64,000 bases of DNA from Boswellia sacra (Eukaryota; Streptophyta; Magnoliopsida; Sapindales; Burseraceae). The position numbers and the translations under genes are program-made. Below are positions 47,950 to 61,420 of the stretch, in pieces (the stretch's first letter is position 1; every line of letters starts with the position of its first letter). A model generated the notes under the pieces. That model searched no databases. It had not been told where the DNA came from and saw only the letters and a list, made by a program, of their open reading frames with translations. Where the stretch lies: positions 682,001 to 746,000 of the forward strand of contig SNVD02013154.1 of assembly GCA_013180625.2 (NCBI GenBank). The letters run 5' to 3'.

Positions 47950-48641
47950 GATAGCTTCTGGCAGCCATTCCTTAGCCAAGGCTTTAGAAATTGGATTTTG
48001 ATACTCTGCTTGGGCTTGTGGTAGCCATGCATTAGCCAAAGTTTTCGATATTGGATTTTGATACTCTGTTTAGGGTTTTCTTCTAAGAAGTTATTTGTAA
48101 TGACTAGGCAATGTTTTTATTTGATGGCTTGTGGCAGCCATTCCTTGGCCAAGGATTTCAAAATTGGATTTTGATACTCTGCTTGGGCTTATGGTAGCCA
48201 TGTATTAGCCAAGGATTTCGATATTGGATTTTGATACTCTGTTTGGGGTTTTCTTCTAAGAGGTTATTTGTAATGACTAGGCAATGTTTTTATTTGATGG
48301 CTTGTGGCAGCCATTCCTTGGCCAACGATTTCAAAATTGGATTTTGATACTTTGTTTGGGCTTATGGTAGCCATGCATTGGCCAAGAATTTCGATATTGG
48401 ATTTTGATTCTCTGTTTCGGGTTTTCTTCTAGGAGGTTATTTGTAATGACTAGACAATGTTCTTATTTGATGGCTTATGGTAGCCATTCCTTGGCCAAGG
48501 ATTTCGAAATTAGATTTTGATACTCTGTTTGGGCTTGTGGTGGCCATGCATTAACCAAGGATTTTGATATTGGATTTTGATACTCCGTTTGGGGTTTTCT
48601 TTTAAAAGGTTATTTGTAATGACTAGGCGATGTTCTTATTA
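47950..48641 (+). repeat. higher-order tandem repeat, four ~173 bp units
   Basis: Units start at 47950, 48123, 48296 and 48469. Each unit has two related sub-repeats of about 57 bp (GGCAGCCATTCCTTGGCCAA... and GGTAGCCATGCATTAGCCAA..., both ending TTGGATTTTGATACTCTG) plus a distinct tail (GGTTATTTGTAATGACTAGG). Non-coding. It fills nearly all of the spacer between NPF copies C and D. Confidence 0.95.
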
Positions 48642-48661
48642 TGGCAATGTTTTGATTATCT

Positions 48662-50112
48662 GTAAGCAGTGATGTAATCAAGACATGCAATATTCCTTTT
48701 ACGGTGGATCAATTTGATTCAACCACTGAAAAAAGAAGGAAAGCTATCAATCGTTTCTTTAAGTACTGGTATTATACTGTTTTCAATATTATTTTTGTCA
48801 TTAGTGCAATGGCTGTGATTTATTTTGCAATCGTTCATTGGGCATGGACCTTTACAGTATTTGTCATATATATGTTTTTTCTAACGATCATTCTTTTCAT
48901 GGGGAGAAAAGTTCACGTACATGTTAAGGCAGGGACCAAGTTGTTTTCTAGCATTTGTTCAAGTGTTTATTATAGCTTATAAGAAACGGGGGTTTCAGCT
49001 TCCAGTTGATCATGTTATAGATGAAATTTTAGGTGATCATTCATTGAAGAAAAATGCAGTTTCAAAACTCTCTCTTAACCCCTCGCTTCAGGTTCCATTC
49101 TTTTAACTTATTATATTATATCAAATTAAGATTTTTTACTAATTTTTAAATGTCTATTTACAAATACATTTTAATAATACATTTTAATGCATATTTATAT
49201 CTGATTACGATTTGTTTATATTTCATCAATTACTTAATTATAAGTGCTAGTATTATATATGTTTTGTTTGTTTAGGTTCTTAAACAAAATAACCTTAATA
49301 GGGAAGAATCAAATAGGGCTGAATGATATATGGAAACTATGTAGCATCAAAGAAGTTGAAGAGGTTAAATGCCTGCTTCATATTCTCCCAATATGGTTAT
49401 CCACCATTATTAACTTTCTTTCTATTGAAACCATGTATTTAGTTACGCTATAAGCCTACACGATGGATTGTCATCTAAATAGAACTAACTTTGAGATCTT
49501 AATAGTTTCACTGACTATTGTGAATTTGATTGTTATGTTAGTTCTTCTAATCTACGATCGTTTCATCTCAAAACTCAAAAAGATCACTAAACAAGAAGGT
49601 GGGATTACGGTTCTCCAAATAATTGGAATGAGATACTTTTACTCAGTCACTTCAATGTTAGCGGTTTTATTTGTTTCAAAAGAAAAAAAAAAAAGGCTTC
49701 AGCCATTTTACATTCTAATCGTAGTGGGGTTGTACCCGTCTCAGTGATGTGGCTCATTTCTCAACTTATTCTATAAGAGTTCCTCGAGGCATGTATCCTT
49801 CCTACCTTTACTGAATTCTATAATGTGCAATTCCTTAATCACATAAGAAGTATTAGAAATTCTCTAGTCCCTTTCAGCATGAGTGTAACAAGTTTCTTCC
49901 ACAGAATTTTGCTTCGCATAATCAATCTTTACACCGAAAGACATAGCCCTGACTGGCTGTCCCTAAATTCAAAGTATAAGACGTTGGATAACGTTTGTTT
50001 TATTATAACTGGATTTGAAACATTGAATTTCATATATTTGTTTATTATTCATTGATATCGCTACAAGGCCGCCATTGCTATTGAAAAGCACCATAACATA
50101 GAGTTGAATTGA
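48662..50112 (+). pseudogene. NPF (NRT1/PTR) transporter pseudogene copy D, best preserved
   Basis: Last two exons of an NPF-family proton-coupled nitrate/peptide transporter, a plasma-membrane or tonoplast protein of 12 TM segments. Exon (about 48662-49091): TCNIPFTVDQFDSTTEKRRK, NRFFKYWYYTVFNI, IVHWAWTF and, after a one-base frameshift near 48940, FVQVFIIAYKKRGFQLP. The last exon starts at acceptor GTTTAG (about 49275) with FLNKITLIGKNQIG, WKLCSIKEVEEVKCLL, HILPIWLSTI. A shift then leads to GGITVLQIIGM, and further shifts to HIRSIRNSL, RHSPDWLS and the stop at 50110-50112. The VDQFD and KAGTKLF blocks resemble the NPF2 clade most (inference). All upstream exons are missing, so this is a truncated duplicate and cannot transport. 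Confidence 0.9.
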
Positions 50113-50345
50113 ATCAATTTCCTTGCTTCTCTATAGGCATCAATCCCAAAGGCGTTTCAAGGTTTCATTTTCTTTTTTATTCATCCTAATTCAGTGCTAC
50201 CTTTGTGTTTAGGGAAGATGGAAGTGGTCATATTCTCCGTTTTTGTAACCTCTTGTTGAAGAAGAAATTAATATCTTGAGCGGCATCTAATAATCACAAG
50301 TCCGGTGTTAACAACATTGTAACAAGCTTTACAATCACAAAGCAT

Positions 50346-51613
50346 TATTGCACGTGAAGAAGAATTGACGCACTTTTGAATGTTTCCTACCACTACGAGA
50401 CCACATTGACTATTAATATTTTTATAATATTGTTCATATGAAAGCTATAAGTTTTTACACTTACACTCTCTTTCATTGTATATATATATATATATATATA
50501 TGGCTATGAACTCATCAAATATCATTTCAATGCCCTCTCTTTTACTCTAAAGTTGACTCATCCCATTTCCTTTTTCGAGAATAATTTGTTAGTGTGTCTA
50601 TCAGAAAAAGATATTGCTAATGACTCTGACTTGTGAAACTATAAGTGTCAAGTGAATTTTTTTTTTTCAGAAGACTGATGTTCCAATTAATCGCCAAGGG
50701 CTTATGTTTGGTGAATGAGTGCTTGAACATGACAAGAATCTCTCCTATAACATCATTAAAGAGGAGTTCACACTAATCACAAATTTACAAGGTGAAGCAA
50801 ATAATGGAAGTCGTTTGAAAAGCTGAAGCACATATTAGATTCGAAATTTTAGATGCATTGATCTGAACCATCTGCTCTGCACATTAATATTTTGCTATAC
50901 TAGGAAAAAGATTCCAATACAATGAAATTTGTTTTTGTTTCTGATCATATATATAAATTTATATATAAGAGTAATTTAGTAATTTTATCGAAGTAGTTAT
51001 GTATAATTTTGATTTCATATTCCGCACTATATTTATTACATTTTGAAATTCCAGGAAATGGGCTTTCTCTATGTGTAGCTTTATATATTTTGTATAAAGA
51101 TGCCGTTCTTTCTATTAAATTATTGCAATATTTATAATGCTTATTGCCTTCCTGTTAACGTATATTTTACGGAGAAAGAAAAAGGGATTGTGCTAAGGGC
51201 GTTTGTTTAGAGTTTGAATTTGAGATTAACACTATGTTATACCTTGTTTCATATCTTCTACGTGCACAACATTTGTTTGATAAATTGCTTCTTTAGATTT
51301 TTGACTGGTTTTACTCGTTCCTTTTACTATATGATTTTTTACTAAATAATTTTCTTTGTTTAATTTTGATGAGATGATGTAACGGCTGTGTTGGTAAAGA
51401 ATTCATCTTCTTTGGAATTTTTAGCAACCAAGTCTCTAACTTAAAGAAGCTAAGCCTTGGTTGTATAAGAATCTATTATATATGAAGCGAGTACTTCATA
51501 GAACAGATTTTATTTGTGCATCCTTCTGGTCATATATCTCTAGCAAAATGACGTATGGTTTCTGCAACCAAGCTGTCTCCTTGTCCAATAGATTAGAAAA
51601 TCCCAACATTGAC
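50346..51613. other. intergenic DNA, nothing recognised
   Basis: Contains a (TA)n microsatellite (about 50480-50502). No credible frame. Confidence 0.5.
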
Positions 51614-54086
51614 TGACACGACCCGCCCCTAGCTAACACGGGCGAATCGTGCCTAAAACTGTACTAAGAAAATTTGACTTTTTAAAATATGCTAATTTAT
51701 GAAAAATTTGACAGAGTTTCCCCTGTATTTTAGACTAATCCCCCTGCCAAGTACACAAAATTCAATACTTCCAAAATATTTATATAACCACTAACTTCCT
51801 TTTCAGGACCTTAAGTCCATCCATTAAAATAATTGTATCTCCAAAACAGTCTTTAGAAGAAAATATGGCCTCCGGCCTCAAATATGATTAATTTCGATTC
51901 AAAAAGTTTACAACCAAAATTTTAAATATAAGTTTAAAAACTCAAACATGATTGAATAAACAAAAATGTCTAAAAGAAACTAAAACAAATCTTTGATACA
52001 TATACGATATCAAATATTTACATATGCAAGAAAACCATCTACGATAATACAATAAGATATAAAAAAGAAAGCTCTCAAAACATCATCAAATGGCCAACCT
52101 CAAGCAGCTACTGGCGTTCCGACTGAACACTGCAATCTCCTGGGAAAAATGGTTTTAAAAAAAATGGGGTGAGTATAAACTCAGTGAGTGGGATAGAGTC
52201 ATTAAAATAGATAAAAATTTGCATAAGATAAAATAATACATCATAACAAGTAATTAACTAAAAATTTTGCTTTACTAACATTGATTAGAAAACTGCTTCT
52301 AAAATATACAAAAACGAGCTAATCTTTAAATAATCCATATGCCTTTCACAAAAATCAAATTTTTGATATAAAAATATTCTAAGGCATTTCCACTTGTATT
52401 CAAAATTCAATTTGATAACCGTATTAAGGTTCTAAATCCCGTAAAACTCATTTCGCATTTTAAATTTCTAAATCATTACAGTTTCACTAATCAAGTACCC
52501 AAACTAATCTGACTGAACATGACCTGGCGGGGCTAAGATCGCTCAGGCCAAGATATCTCTATACTGATCCTACGCATGCGCAGTGCTGCCCCCAAAGGGC
52601 TAAACATCCAGATCACACGGCCCAAAGCCTCTATGTGTGCCTGAATGGGTCCCAAAGACCTCTATACTTTCACTATCTGAATGAATTGGGTACTAACTTA
52701 GTAAAACATAAAAATTCGATTCTGTACTTTTAAATCTCTAAAACATTAAATAATTCTTTCTAATAACAACATAGATAAAATTTGATAAACCATGAAATAT
52801 GCTTCATACAAGAATAAAGGAATATCTGTTTACTAATATAATAAAGTTTCGCTAACAATTATAATAAAAATAGAAATTTATAAATTATAATTCAATTATT
52901 GGTAAAAATGTATGTTTTTCCCACTCACTATCTTGCGGATTAACTTGCGTGGCAACCTCTTCTGCGATCGGATCTCGGTATGTATTAGGAACCACAGTCT
53001 CACCTAAGGAGAAAGTCAAATAAAATTCTTTAATAGCACAAAACCGTAGTCTCACCAATAACATATTAATTCTTCTAATTAACTCCATTTCCACACTTCA
53101 TAAACAGAGCAATTCTGGTTCTCCGATTTTTAATAATTAATTCACTCATCCAAATGGTCTAATATTTTATAAAAATCTTCTACACATATATGTCTAATAC
53201 CATGTAGAATTTCATAGCATTATATACTCATTAGATACCTCAAATCCTTCATTTTTCCAGATACACAAATTCTGTAAATTCATTTCCAGAACTGACCTCT
53301 CCCTATTCCAAAATACATGATAATTTGTACTAAATTTATAAAATCACAAAAATCTCCAGTTTTAAACTAGACATACATATAAACTCATATCCCAAATTTC
53401 ATAATTTTTGAAGACCTCTAGATAACTCAATTAACTTGCCCAAAACTAATTTTCTGCAGAAAAACTGAATTTCCAGTGGTGAACAGTAAACTTCGAAAAT
53501 TCATATAAAATTGTATACTCAACATTTTCCAATGAATCCAACTTTAAACAATTCCTTAGGATGTCTATTTTAACATATATAAATTTCATAATCAGATTAC
53601 AAGCCAACAGATTGCTATAATTTTCGAAATTTATACTGTTCACAGAACCCTAATTTTCCATAATTATCATCAAAACTTCAATTCCTTCAAACCAACTCCA
53701 TAAAATCAACAAGAATGTAAAATACTTTGTTTAATACTTCCAATTTCATCATTATTCTTCCTTCTCTCTCTTCCTTCTCTCTCTAAAAAATTTCTTAAAT
53801 GTCTCTAATTTCTCTCTAATATCATAATATTCCATTTAATTATAGTAAAAGTTGAAGAAATTACCTCAAAACTCTTCAAATTCCTCTTGAAAATCAAAAT
53901 TTTTCCTCTTGCCCTTTCACTTCCTTCTCTCCCGTCTCCCCCTCTGTCTTCTATTCTAGATTTTTTTTTTGTTTCTAATAATTCCTAATTATTGCTTTAT
54001 ATAATTGCATGAAAAATTGAAAAAAAATGACTTAAGGGCTGGGCTAAGATAATTGATGGGCTAGGCTTTTGCTAATGGGCTTTACA
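51614..54086 (-). repeat. 3' LTR of the Tekay-type element
   Basis: 2,473 bp; TGACACGACC...CTTTACA on the plus strand. Five-base left flank is TTGAC (51609-51613). Short frames inside (52885-53094) also occur in the other LTR and are not genes. Confidence 0.93.
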
Positions 54087-54100
54087 ATACTACCCCCCTA
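54087..54100 (-). other. polypurine tract of the Tekay-type element
   Basis: Minus strand TAGGGGGGTAGTAT directly before the LTR TG. Confidence 0.8.
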
Positions 54101-54126
54101 AAAAAAAAATTTCGTCCTCTAAATTA

Positions 54127-57100
54127 CTAACCTGAGAGAAAGAGATGTGGATACTGAGCTCGCATAACGTCTTCTCGCTCCCACGTAGCTTCTTCCTTCG
54201 AGTGATTTTGCCACCATACCTTAACCAATGGAATAGTCTTGGCACGAAGTACTTGCTGTTTCCATTCCATGATCTCTAATGGTTCTTCTTCAAAAGTCAA
54301 GTCTTCTTTTAATTGAATTGGCTGCTGTTGAAGGATATGGCTTGGATCATACACGTACTTACGGAGCATAGAGACATGAAACACATTATGTATTTTCGAC
54401 AACTCTGGAGGCAAAGCTAAACGGTAAGCAACTGTGCCCACACGCTCGATAATCTCATAAGGCCCAATATAACGTGGACTTAGTTTCCCACGTTTACCAA
54501 AACGAAGCACACCTTTCCAAAGAGATATCTTCAAAAATACTTTATCTCCCACCTGAAACTCCAGATCTCTTCTACGCTTATCAGCATAACTCTTCTGTCT
54601 ATCTTGTGCTGCCTTCATCTTGTTTCTAATAATAACTATCTTTTCATTCGTATCCTGTACCAGTTCTGGTCCTAATAGTCTCCTCTCACCCACTTCATCC
54701 CAACATATTGGTGTTCTACATTTTCTCCCATATAGAGCCTCATAAGGTGCCATTTCAATACTGGATTGATAACTATTATTATAAGCAAATTCCATTAGAG
54801 GCAAATAAACATCCCAATTGCCTTTAAATTCCAATACACAAGCTCTAAGCATGTCTTCAAGAGTTTGAATGGTACGCTCAGATTGACCATCTGTTTGTGG
54901 GTGAAAAGCTGTACTGAAATTCAATTTGGTGCCTAAAGCTTTTTGCAAGCTAGGCCAAAATCTGGAAGTGAAACGTGGATCTCTATCTGATATGATTGAA
55001 ACAGGTGCACCATGAAGACGGACTATCTCTGCTACATAAATACTAGCTAGCCTATTCAATGAATAAGTAGCCTTGATAGGTAAAAAGTGGGCAGATTTTG
55101 TAAGACGATCTACCACTACCCAAATACCATCATGACCAGCCATAGTACGTGGAAGTCCTACCACAAAATCCATAGTAATATGTTCCCATTTCCATTCAGG
55201 GATAGGAAGTGGTTGAGAGAGTCCCGCAGGTTTCTGGTGCTCAGCTTTGATTTGTTGGCAAACTAAACACCGAGACACAAATTCTGCAATTTCTCGCTTC
55301 ATACCTTGCCACCAATAATGTTCTCTCAAATTACGATACATCTTAGTACTTCCTGGATGCATTACATAGGCTGGAAAGTGAGCTTCTTCCATAATCTCTT
55401 TCTTTAATTCTTCAATGTTGGGCACACAAAGTCTATTTCCCATAACTAAGGCTCCATCATCTCTAACCGTAAAGTCTGATCGTAAGCCTTTCTTAACCTC
55501 TTCTATCAGTTTCATTAACTGAGGATCTTGTATTTGTGCATCTCTAACTTTATTAATTAAAGTAGGTCTAACATGAAAATTGGCTAGTAGCACACTTGAG
55601 TCATTAATTGTTAACTCAATTCCCAAAGACCTCAATTCAATCAATAAAGGTAGATATGTCACCCTCAAATAGGCTATAGAGCTCGAGGACTTTCGGCTGA
55701 GTGCATCTGCTACTATATTTGCTTTACCTGGGTGATAGTCAATTGTGCAGTCATAATCTTTGATAAGCTCAATCCATCTTCTCTGCCTAAGATTCAATTC
55801 TTTTTGAGTGAATAAATACTTGAGGCTCTTGTGATCTGTGTAAATTTGACATGTTGCTCCATACAAGTAATGTCACCAAGTCTTGAGTGCAAATACAATT
55901 GCTGCCAATTCTAAGTCATGGGTAGGATAGTTTTGCTCATGCTTCTTTAGTTGTCTTGAAGCATAAGCTATCACCTTCCCGTGTTGCATCAAAACACAAC
56001 CTAACCCCTGTCTAGAGGCATCACTATAAATCACGAATCCCTCGTTACCAGATGGAAGAGTAAGTATGGGTGCAGAAGTTAATCGTGTTTTGAGCTCTTG
56101 AAAACACTGCTCACAAGCATCAGTCCACTCAAACTTCACCTCCTTACGAGTCAACCGTGTTAATGGAACAACAATTCTGGAAAAATTCTCAATAAATCTC
56201 CTATAATAACCTGCCAAGCCAAGAAAACTTCTGACTTCTGTTATATTAGTGGGTCTCTCCCATTTAATAATAGCTTCTATCTTCTGAGGATCTACATACA
56301 CCCCTTCAGCTGATATCACATGTCCTAAAAACACAACTTTGTCCAGCCAAAACTGGCATTTGCTGAATTTGACATAAAGTTGTTTCTCCCTCAAAGTCTG
56401 CAAAACTATCTTCAAATGTTCTGCATGCTCCTCCTTGTCTCGCGAATACACCAATATGTCATCAATAAACACAATAACAAAGCGATCCAAATAAGGATGA
56501 AATACTCGATTCATCAGGTCCATAAAAACTACTGGAGCATTAGTCAACCCAAACGGCATTACAAGAAATTCATAGTGCCCATAACGAGTTCTGAAAGCAG
56601 TCTTAGGTACATCGGCCTCTCTAATTTTGAGTTGATGGTAACCCGAGCGCAAATCTATCTTGGAGAAAACCCTTGCACCTTGCAACTGATCAAACAAATC
56701 ATCAATACGAGGAAGAGGATACTTGTTACGTATTGTCACCTTGTTCAACTGTCGGTAGTCTATACATAACCGCATTGTTCCATCCTTCTTTTTAACAAAC
56801 AAGACCGGTGCTCCCCATGGTGAAACACTGGGTCTAATAAACCCCTTATCAACCAACTCTTGCAGTTGCACTTTTAACTCCTTTAACTCTGCTGGAGCCA
56901 TTCTGTATGGTGCCATGGAAATAGGAGTTGTGCCAGGAGCTAAGTCAATTGTGAATTCAACTTCCCTATCTGGTGGTAAGCCGGGTAATTCTTCTGGGAA
57001 CACATCTGGGAAATCTTGAACAATAGAAATATCTTCTATCTTTGCTTCACCCATTGAAGTGTCAATCACATGAGCTAGGTAGGCTGAACACCCTTTTTCA

Positions 57101-58848
57101 AATAATCGTTTAGCTTCAAGAGCAGATATTATGCAAGTAGAGAGGATTCGTCGATCTCCATAGAAAATAAATTCAGGTGTTTCAGGTTTTCTAAACACCA
57201 CCTCCTTCTTGAAGCAATCGACAGATGCATGGTGAGTTGCAAGCCAATCCATTCCCAATATCACATCGAAGTCTCGGATATCTAAAGGAATCAAGTTTGC
57301 TAATAGATCATGATTACCCACCTTCACAATGCAATCCTTAAGAACATTTCCTACCAAGATGGAATCCCCAATAGGTGTGGCTACTGCTAAAGTACACTCC
57401 AATGGTTTCAAATCTCTATCAGCATACATAGCAAACATACATGAAACAAAGGAATGGGTGGATCCAGGATCAATCAAAATGTGGGCCTCACGACCAAAGA
57501 TAGTCAACGTACCAGTAACCACCTCCGGTGTAGCCTGTGCCTGCTGCTGAGTCATGGCAAAAACTCGTGCCTGTCGAACTGGCTGACTACCCTGTTGATT
57601 ATTACTATTTCTTGAGGTATTCATCTGGTTTCTAGCTAAAGAAATAGATGTTCCGGTTTGAAGCCTCCCTGGTCCTCTATCTTTCTGAACAAGGCTGCTA
57701 CCTTGAGTTAAAGCAGGACAGAATTTCTTGATATGTCCTGTCTGACCACAATGATAACAACCAGGTCTACCAAACCGACACTCTCCCTCATGAAGCTTGC
57801 CACAAGTCTCACATATTGAGTACGGAGTCATTCTAGATCTGTCATCATGTTGTCTGCTCCCCTTTCTACTAATCCGCTGATCTCTAGAATTACTTCCCAC
57901 AGATTGTTGCATAGCTCCCTGCTTAGAACTTTGTTTTTGCCCCTCTGGTGGACCCTGTCTCTGAGTACTCTTATAACTATCAGAATAAGCTGAATAATTG
58001 CCCCCTCTCTTGCTTGGTCGGTGGCTAGTACTATCAACTGGCCAACTCTGCTGACGTTTATAGCTTGAATCAGCTCGGTTAGCCTCTCCCAAATTTCTCT
58101 CAACTTTCATAGCAGCTTGGACTAACTTACCAAAGTCATCATAATTGTTGGCAGCAAGTACAACTCTGATTTCTCTACGTAATCCTTCTTCAAACTTTTT
58201 ACACCTTTCCTCCTCATCAGCCACAATAGAAGGAGCAAATCTGGAGAGCTCTAAAAATTTCTTCTCATACTCCTCCACTGATCTGGACCCTTGAACCAGT
58301 CTCAAGAACTCACTACGCTTGATATCTTTGTACACAGCAGGAAAGTAGTGATCAAAGAACTTCTTTTTGAACAAAGCCCAAGTAATAACTTCCTGTGATG
58401 GATGACGACGCTGAACTGACTCCCACCAGTGGTATGCTCCACCCTCCAATAAAAATGTAGCAAAAAGCAACTTCTGCTCATCAATACACCCCATAACTCC
58501 AAAGATACGCTCTAGCTTGCTTAACCAAGCCTCTGCACTAGGAGGATCAACATTACCATCAAAGCTTTGACCACCCAACATCCTAACCCGCTCAATAGTG
58601 CTCTCTTCCCTAACACGCCCTTGATTTTGAGTAACAGTAGCAACAAGCTGGGCAAGTGCATCTACTGAGTGTATAATGATAGGAGGGTCACGGTGGTTCC
58701 TATTCTCATTCCCTCTCGCATTGGACTGTCTTTCCTCTCCACGACTATGTTCATTTTCCCCTTCACCTTCAGGTGGTGGTGGAGAATTTGCAGTTTGGTT
58801 CAGTCCGCCCCTGGCTCTAGTGCGAGGTCTGCCTGTATGTTGGCTCAT
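54127..58848 (-). pseudogene. Tekay gag-pol polyprotein with one in-frame stop
   Basis: One frame of 1,573 codon positions from ATG 58848 (MSQHTGRPR; in-frame ATGs at 58938 and 58884 are possible earlier starts) to the stop at 54127-54129. The only break is TGA at 55873-55875 (codon 992, in RNase H). The second internal copy to the right has CGA at this site, so the change is a CpG transition. Approximate positions: gag capsid 90-290; zinc fingers [12 protein letters not shown] and [14 protein letters not shown] 344-376; protease DPGSTHSF near 459; [11 protein letters not shown] near 794; RNase [10 protein letters not shown] near 939; integrase zinc finger 1162-1196; core MDFVVGLP near 1227 and SDRDPRF near 1286; chromodomain 1519-1569. 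The chromodomain targets integration to marked heterochromatin in this family (known biology). Confidence 0.93.
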
Positions 58849-58938
58849 GATGATGCCTACAAAATATAACGCTTCTTTTATCATTACAAAACTATGTTTA
58901 TGCAACCGTGAAAAACTTAACAAAATCTTAAAAACCAT

Positions 58939-58950
58939 GCTCTGATACCA
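58939..58950 (-). other. primer binding site, initiator tRNA-Met
   Basis: Minus strand TGGTATCAGAGC, three bases after the LTR end. Confidence 0.92.
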
Positions 58951-58953
58951 AGT

Positions 58954-61420
58954 TGACACGACCCGCCCCTAGCTAACACGGGCGAATCGTGCCTAAAACT
59001 GTACTAAGAAAATTTGACTTTTTAAAATATGCTAATTTATGAAAAATTTGGCAGAGTTTCCCCTGTATTTTAGACTAATCCCCCTGCCAAGTACACAAAA
59101 TTCAACACTTCCAAAATATTTATATAACCACTAACTTCCTTTTCGGGACCTTAAGTCCATCTATTAAAATAATTGTATCTCCAAAACAGTCTTTAGAAGA
59201 AAATATGGCCTCCGGCCTCAAATATGATTAATTTCGATTCAAAAAGTTTACAACCAAAATTTTAAATATAAGTTTAAAAACTCAAACATGATTGAATAAA
59301 CAAAAAATGTCTGAAAGAAACTAAAACAAATCTTTGATACATATACGATATCAAATATTTACATATGCAAGAAAACCATCTACGATAATACAATAAGATA
59401 TAAAAAAGAAAGCTCTCAAAACATCATCAAATGGCCAACCTCAAGCAGCTACTGGCGTTCCGACTGAACACTGCAATCTCCTGGGAAAAATGGTTTTAAA
59501 AAAAATAGGGTGAGTATAAACTCAGTGAGTGGGATAGAGTCATTAAAATAGATAAAAATTTGCATAAGATAAAATAATACATCATAACAAGTAATTAACT
59601 AAAAATTTTGCTTTACTAACATTGATTAGAAAACTGCTTCTAAAATATACAAAAACGAGCTAATATTTAAATAATCCATATGCCTTTCACAAAAATCAAA
59701 ATTTTGATATAAAAATATTCTAAGGCATTTCCACTTGTATTCAAAATTCAATTTGATAACCGTATTAAGGTTCTAAATCCCGTAAAACTCATTTCGCATT
59801 TAAATTTCTAAATCATTACAGTTTCACTAATCAAGTACCCAAACTAATCTGACTGATCATGACCTGGCGGGGCTAGGATCGCTCAGGCCAAGATATCTCT
59901 ATACTGATCCTACGCATGCGCAGAGCTGCCCCCAAAGGGCTAAACATCCAGATCACACGGCCCAAAGCCTCTATGTGTGCCTGAATGGGTCCCAAAGACC
60001 TCTATACTTTCACTATCTGAATGAATTGGGTACTAGCTTAGTAAAACATAAAAATTCGATTCTGTACTTTTAAATCTCTAAAACATTAAACAATTCTTTC
60101 TAATAACAACATAGATAAAATTTGATAAACCATGAAATATGCTTCATACAAGAATAAAGGAATATCTGTTTACTAATATAATAAAGTTTCGCTAACAATT
60201 ATAATAAAAATAGAAATTTATAAATTATAATTCAATTATTGGTAAAAATGTATGTTTTTCCCACTCACTATCTTGCGGATTAACTTAACAACCTCTTCTG
60301 CGATCGGATCTCGGTATGTATTAGGAACCACAGTCTCACCTAAGGAGAAAGTCAAATAAAATTCTTTAATAGCACAAAACCGTTGTCTCACCAATAACAT
60401 ATTAATTCTTCTAATTAACTCCATTTCCACACTTCATAAACAGAGCAATTCTGGTTCTCCGATTTTTAATAATTAATTCACTCATCCAAATGGTCTAATA
60501 TTTTATAAAAATCTTCTACACATATATGTCTAATACCATGTAGAATTTCATAGCATTATATACTCATTAGATACCTCAAATCCTTCATTTTTCCAGATAC
60601 ACAAATTCTGTAAATTCATTTCCAGAACTGACCTCTCCCTATTCCAAAATACATGATAATTTGTACTAAATTTATAAAATCACAAAAATCTCCAGTTTTA
60701 AACTAGACATACATATAAACTCATATCCCAAATTTCATAATTTTTGAAGACCTCTAGATAACTCAATTAACTTGCCCAAAACTAATTTTCTGCAGAAAAA
60801 CTGAATTTCCAGTGGTGAACAGTAAACTTCGAAAATTCATATAAAATTGTATACTCAACATTTTCCAATGAATCCAACTTTAAACAATCCTTAGGATGTC
60901 TATTTTAACATATATAAATTTCATAATCAGATTACAAGCCAACAGATTGCTATAATTTTCGAAATTTATACTGTTCACAGAACCCTAATTTTCCATAATT
61001 ATCATCAAAACTTCAATTCCTTCAAACCAACTCCATAAAATCAACAAGAATGTAAAATACTTTGTTTAATACTTCCAATTTCATCATTATTCTTCCTTCT
61101 CTCTCTTCCTTCTCTCTCTAAAAAATTTCTTAAATGTCTCTAATTTCTCTCTAATATCATAATATTCCATTTAATTATAGTAAAAGTTGAAGAAATTACC
61201 TCAAAACTCTTCAAATTCCTCTTGAAAATCAAAATTGTCCTCTTGCCCTTTCACTTCCTTCTCTCCCGTCTCCCCCTCTGTCTTCTATTCTAGATTTTTT
61301 TTTTGTTTCTAATAATTCCTAATTATTGCTTTATATAATTGCATGAAAAATTGAAAAAAAATGACTTAAGGGCTGGGCTAAGATAATTGATGGGCTAGGC
61401 TTTTGCTAATGGGCTTTACA
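58954..61420 (-). repeat. middle LTR, shared by two Tekay internal regions
   Basis: 2,467 bp. It acts as the 5' LTR for the internal region on its left and as the 3' LTR for the one on its right. Differs from 51614-54086 by about 20 substitutions and small indels, for example a 4 bp loss near 60286. Confidence 0.93.

Larger units (their letters stand above)
51614..61420 (-). mobile_element. Ty3/gypsy chromovirus, Tekay type, LTR-internal-LTR unit
   Basis: Minus-strand element of 9.8 kb: 5' LTR 58954-61420, initiator tRNA-Met PBS 58939-58950, gag-pol 58848-54127, polypurine tract near 54087-54100, and 3' LTR 51614-54086. Gag type, double zinc knuckle, 2.47 kb LTRs and C-terminal chromodomain fit the Tekay (Del) lineage. 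LTRs differ at roughly 20 positions (under 1 %), so it is young. The right-hand LTR is followed directly by a second internal region in the same orientation, so this LTR is shared. Confidence 0.94.

Noticed and set aside
47950..48641. CRISPR-like regular repeats
   Set aside because: Units are contiguous ~173 bp tandem repeats without unique spacers, in plant DNA; it is a minisatellite.
52885..53094. 69-codon minus frame, with a near copy at 60236-60430
   Set aside because: Both lie at the same place in the two Tekay LTRs and differ by an indel; they are LTR sequence and not a gene.
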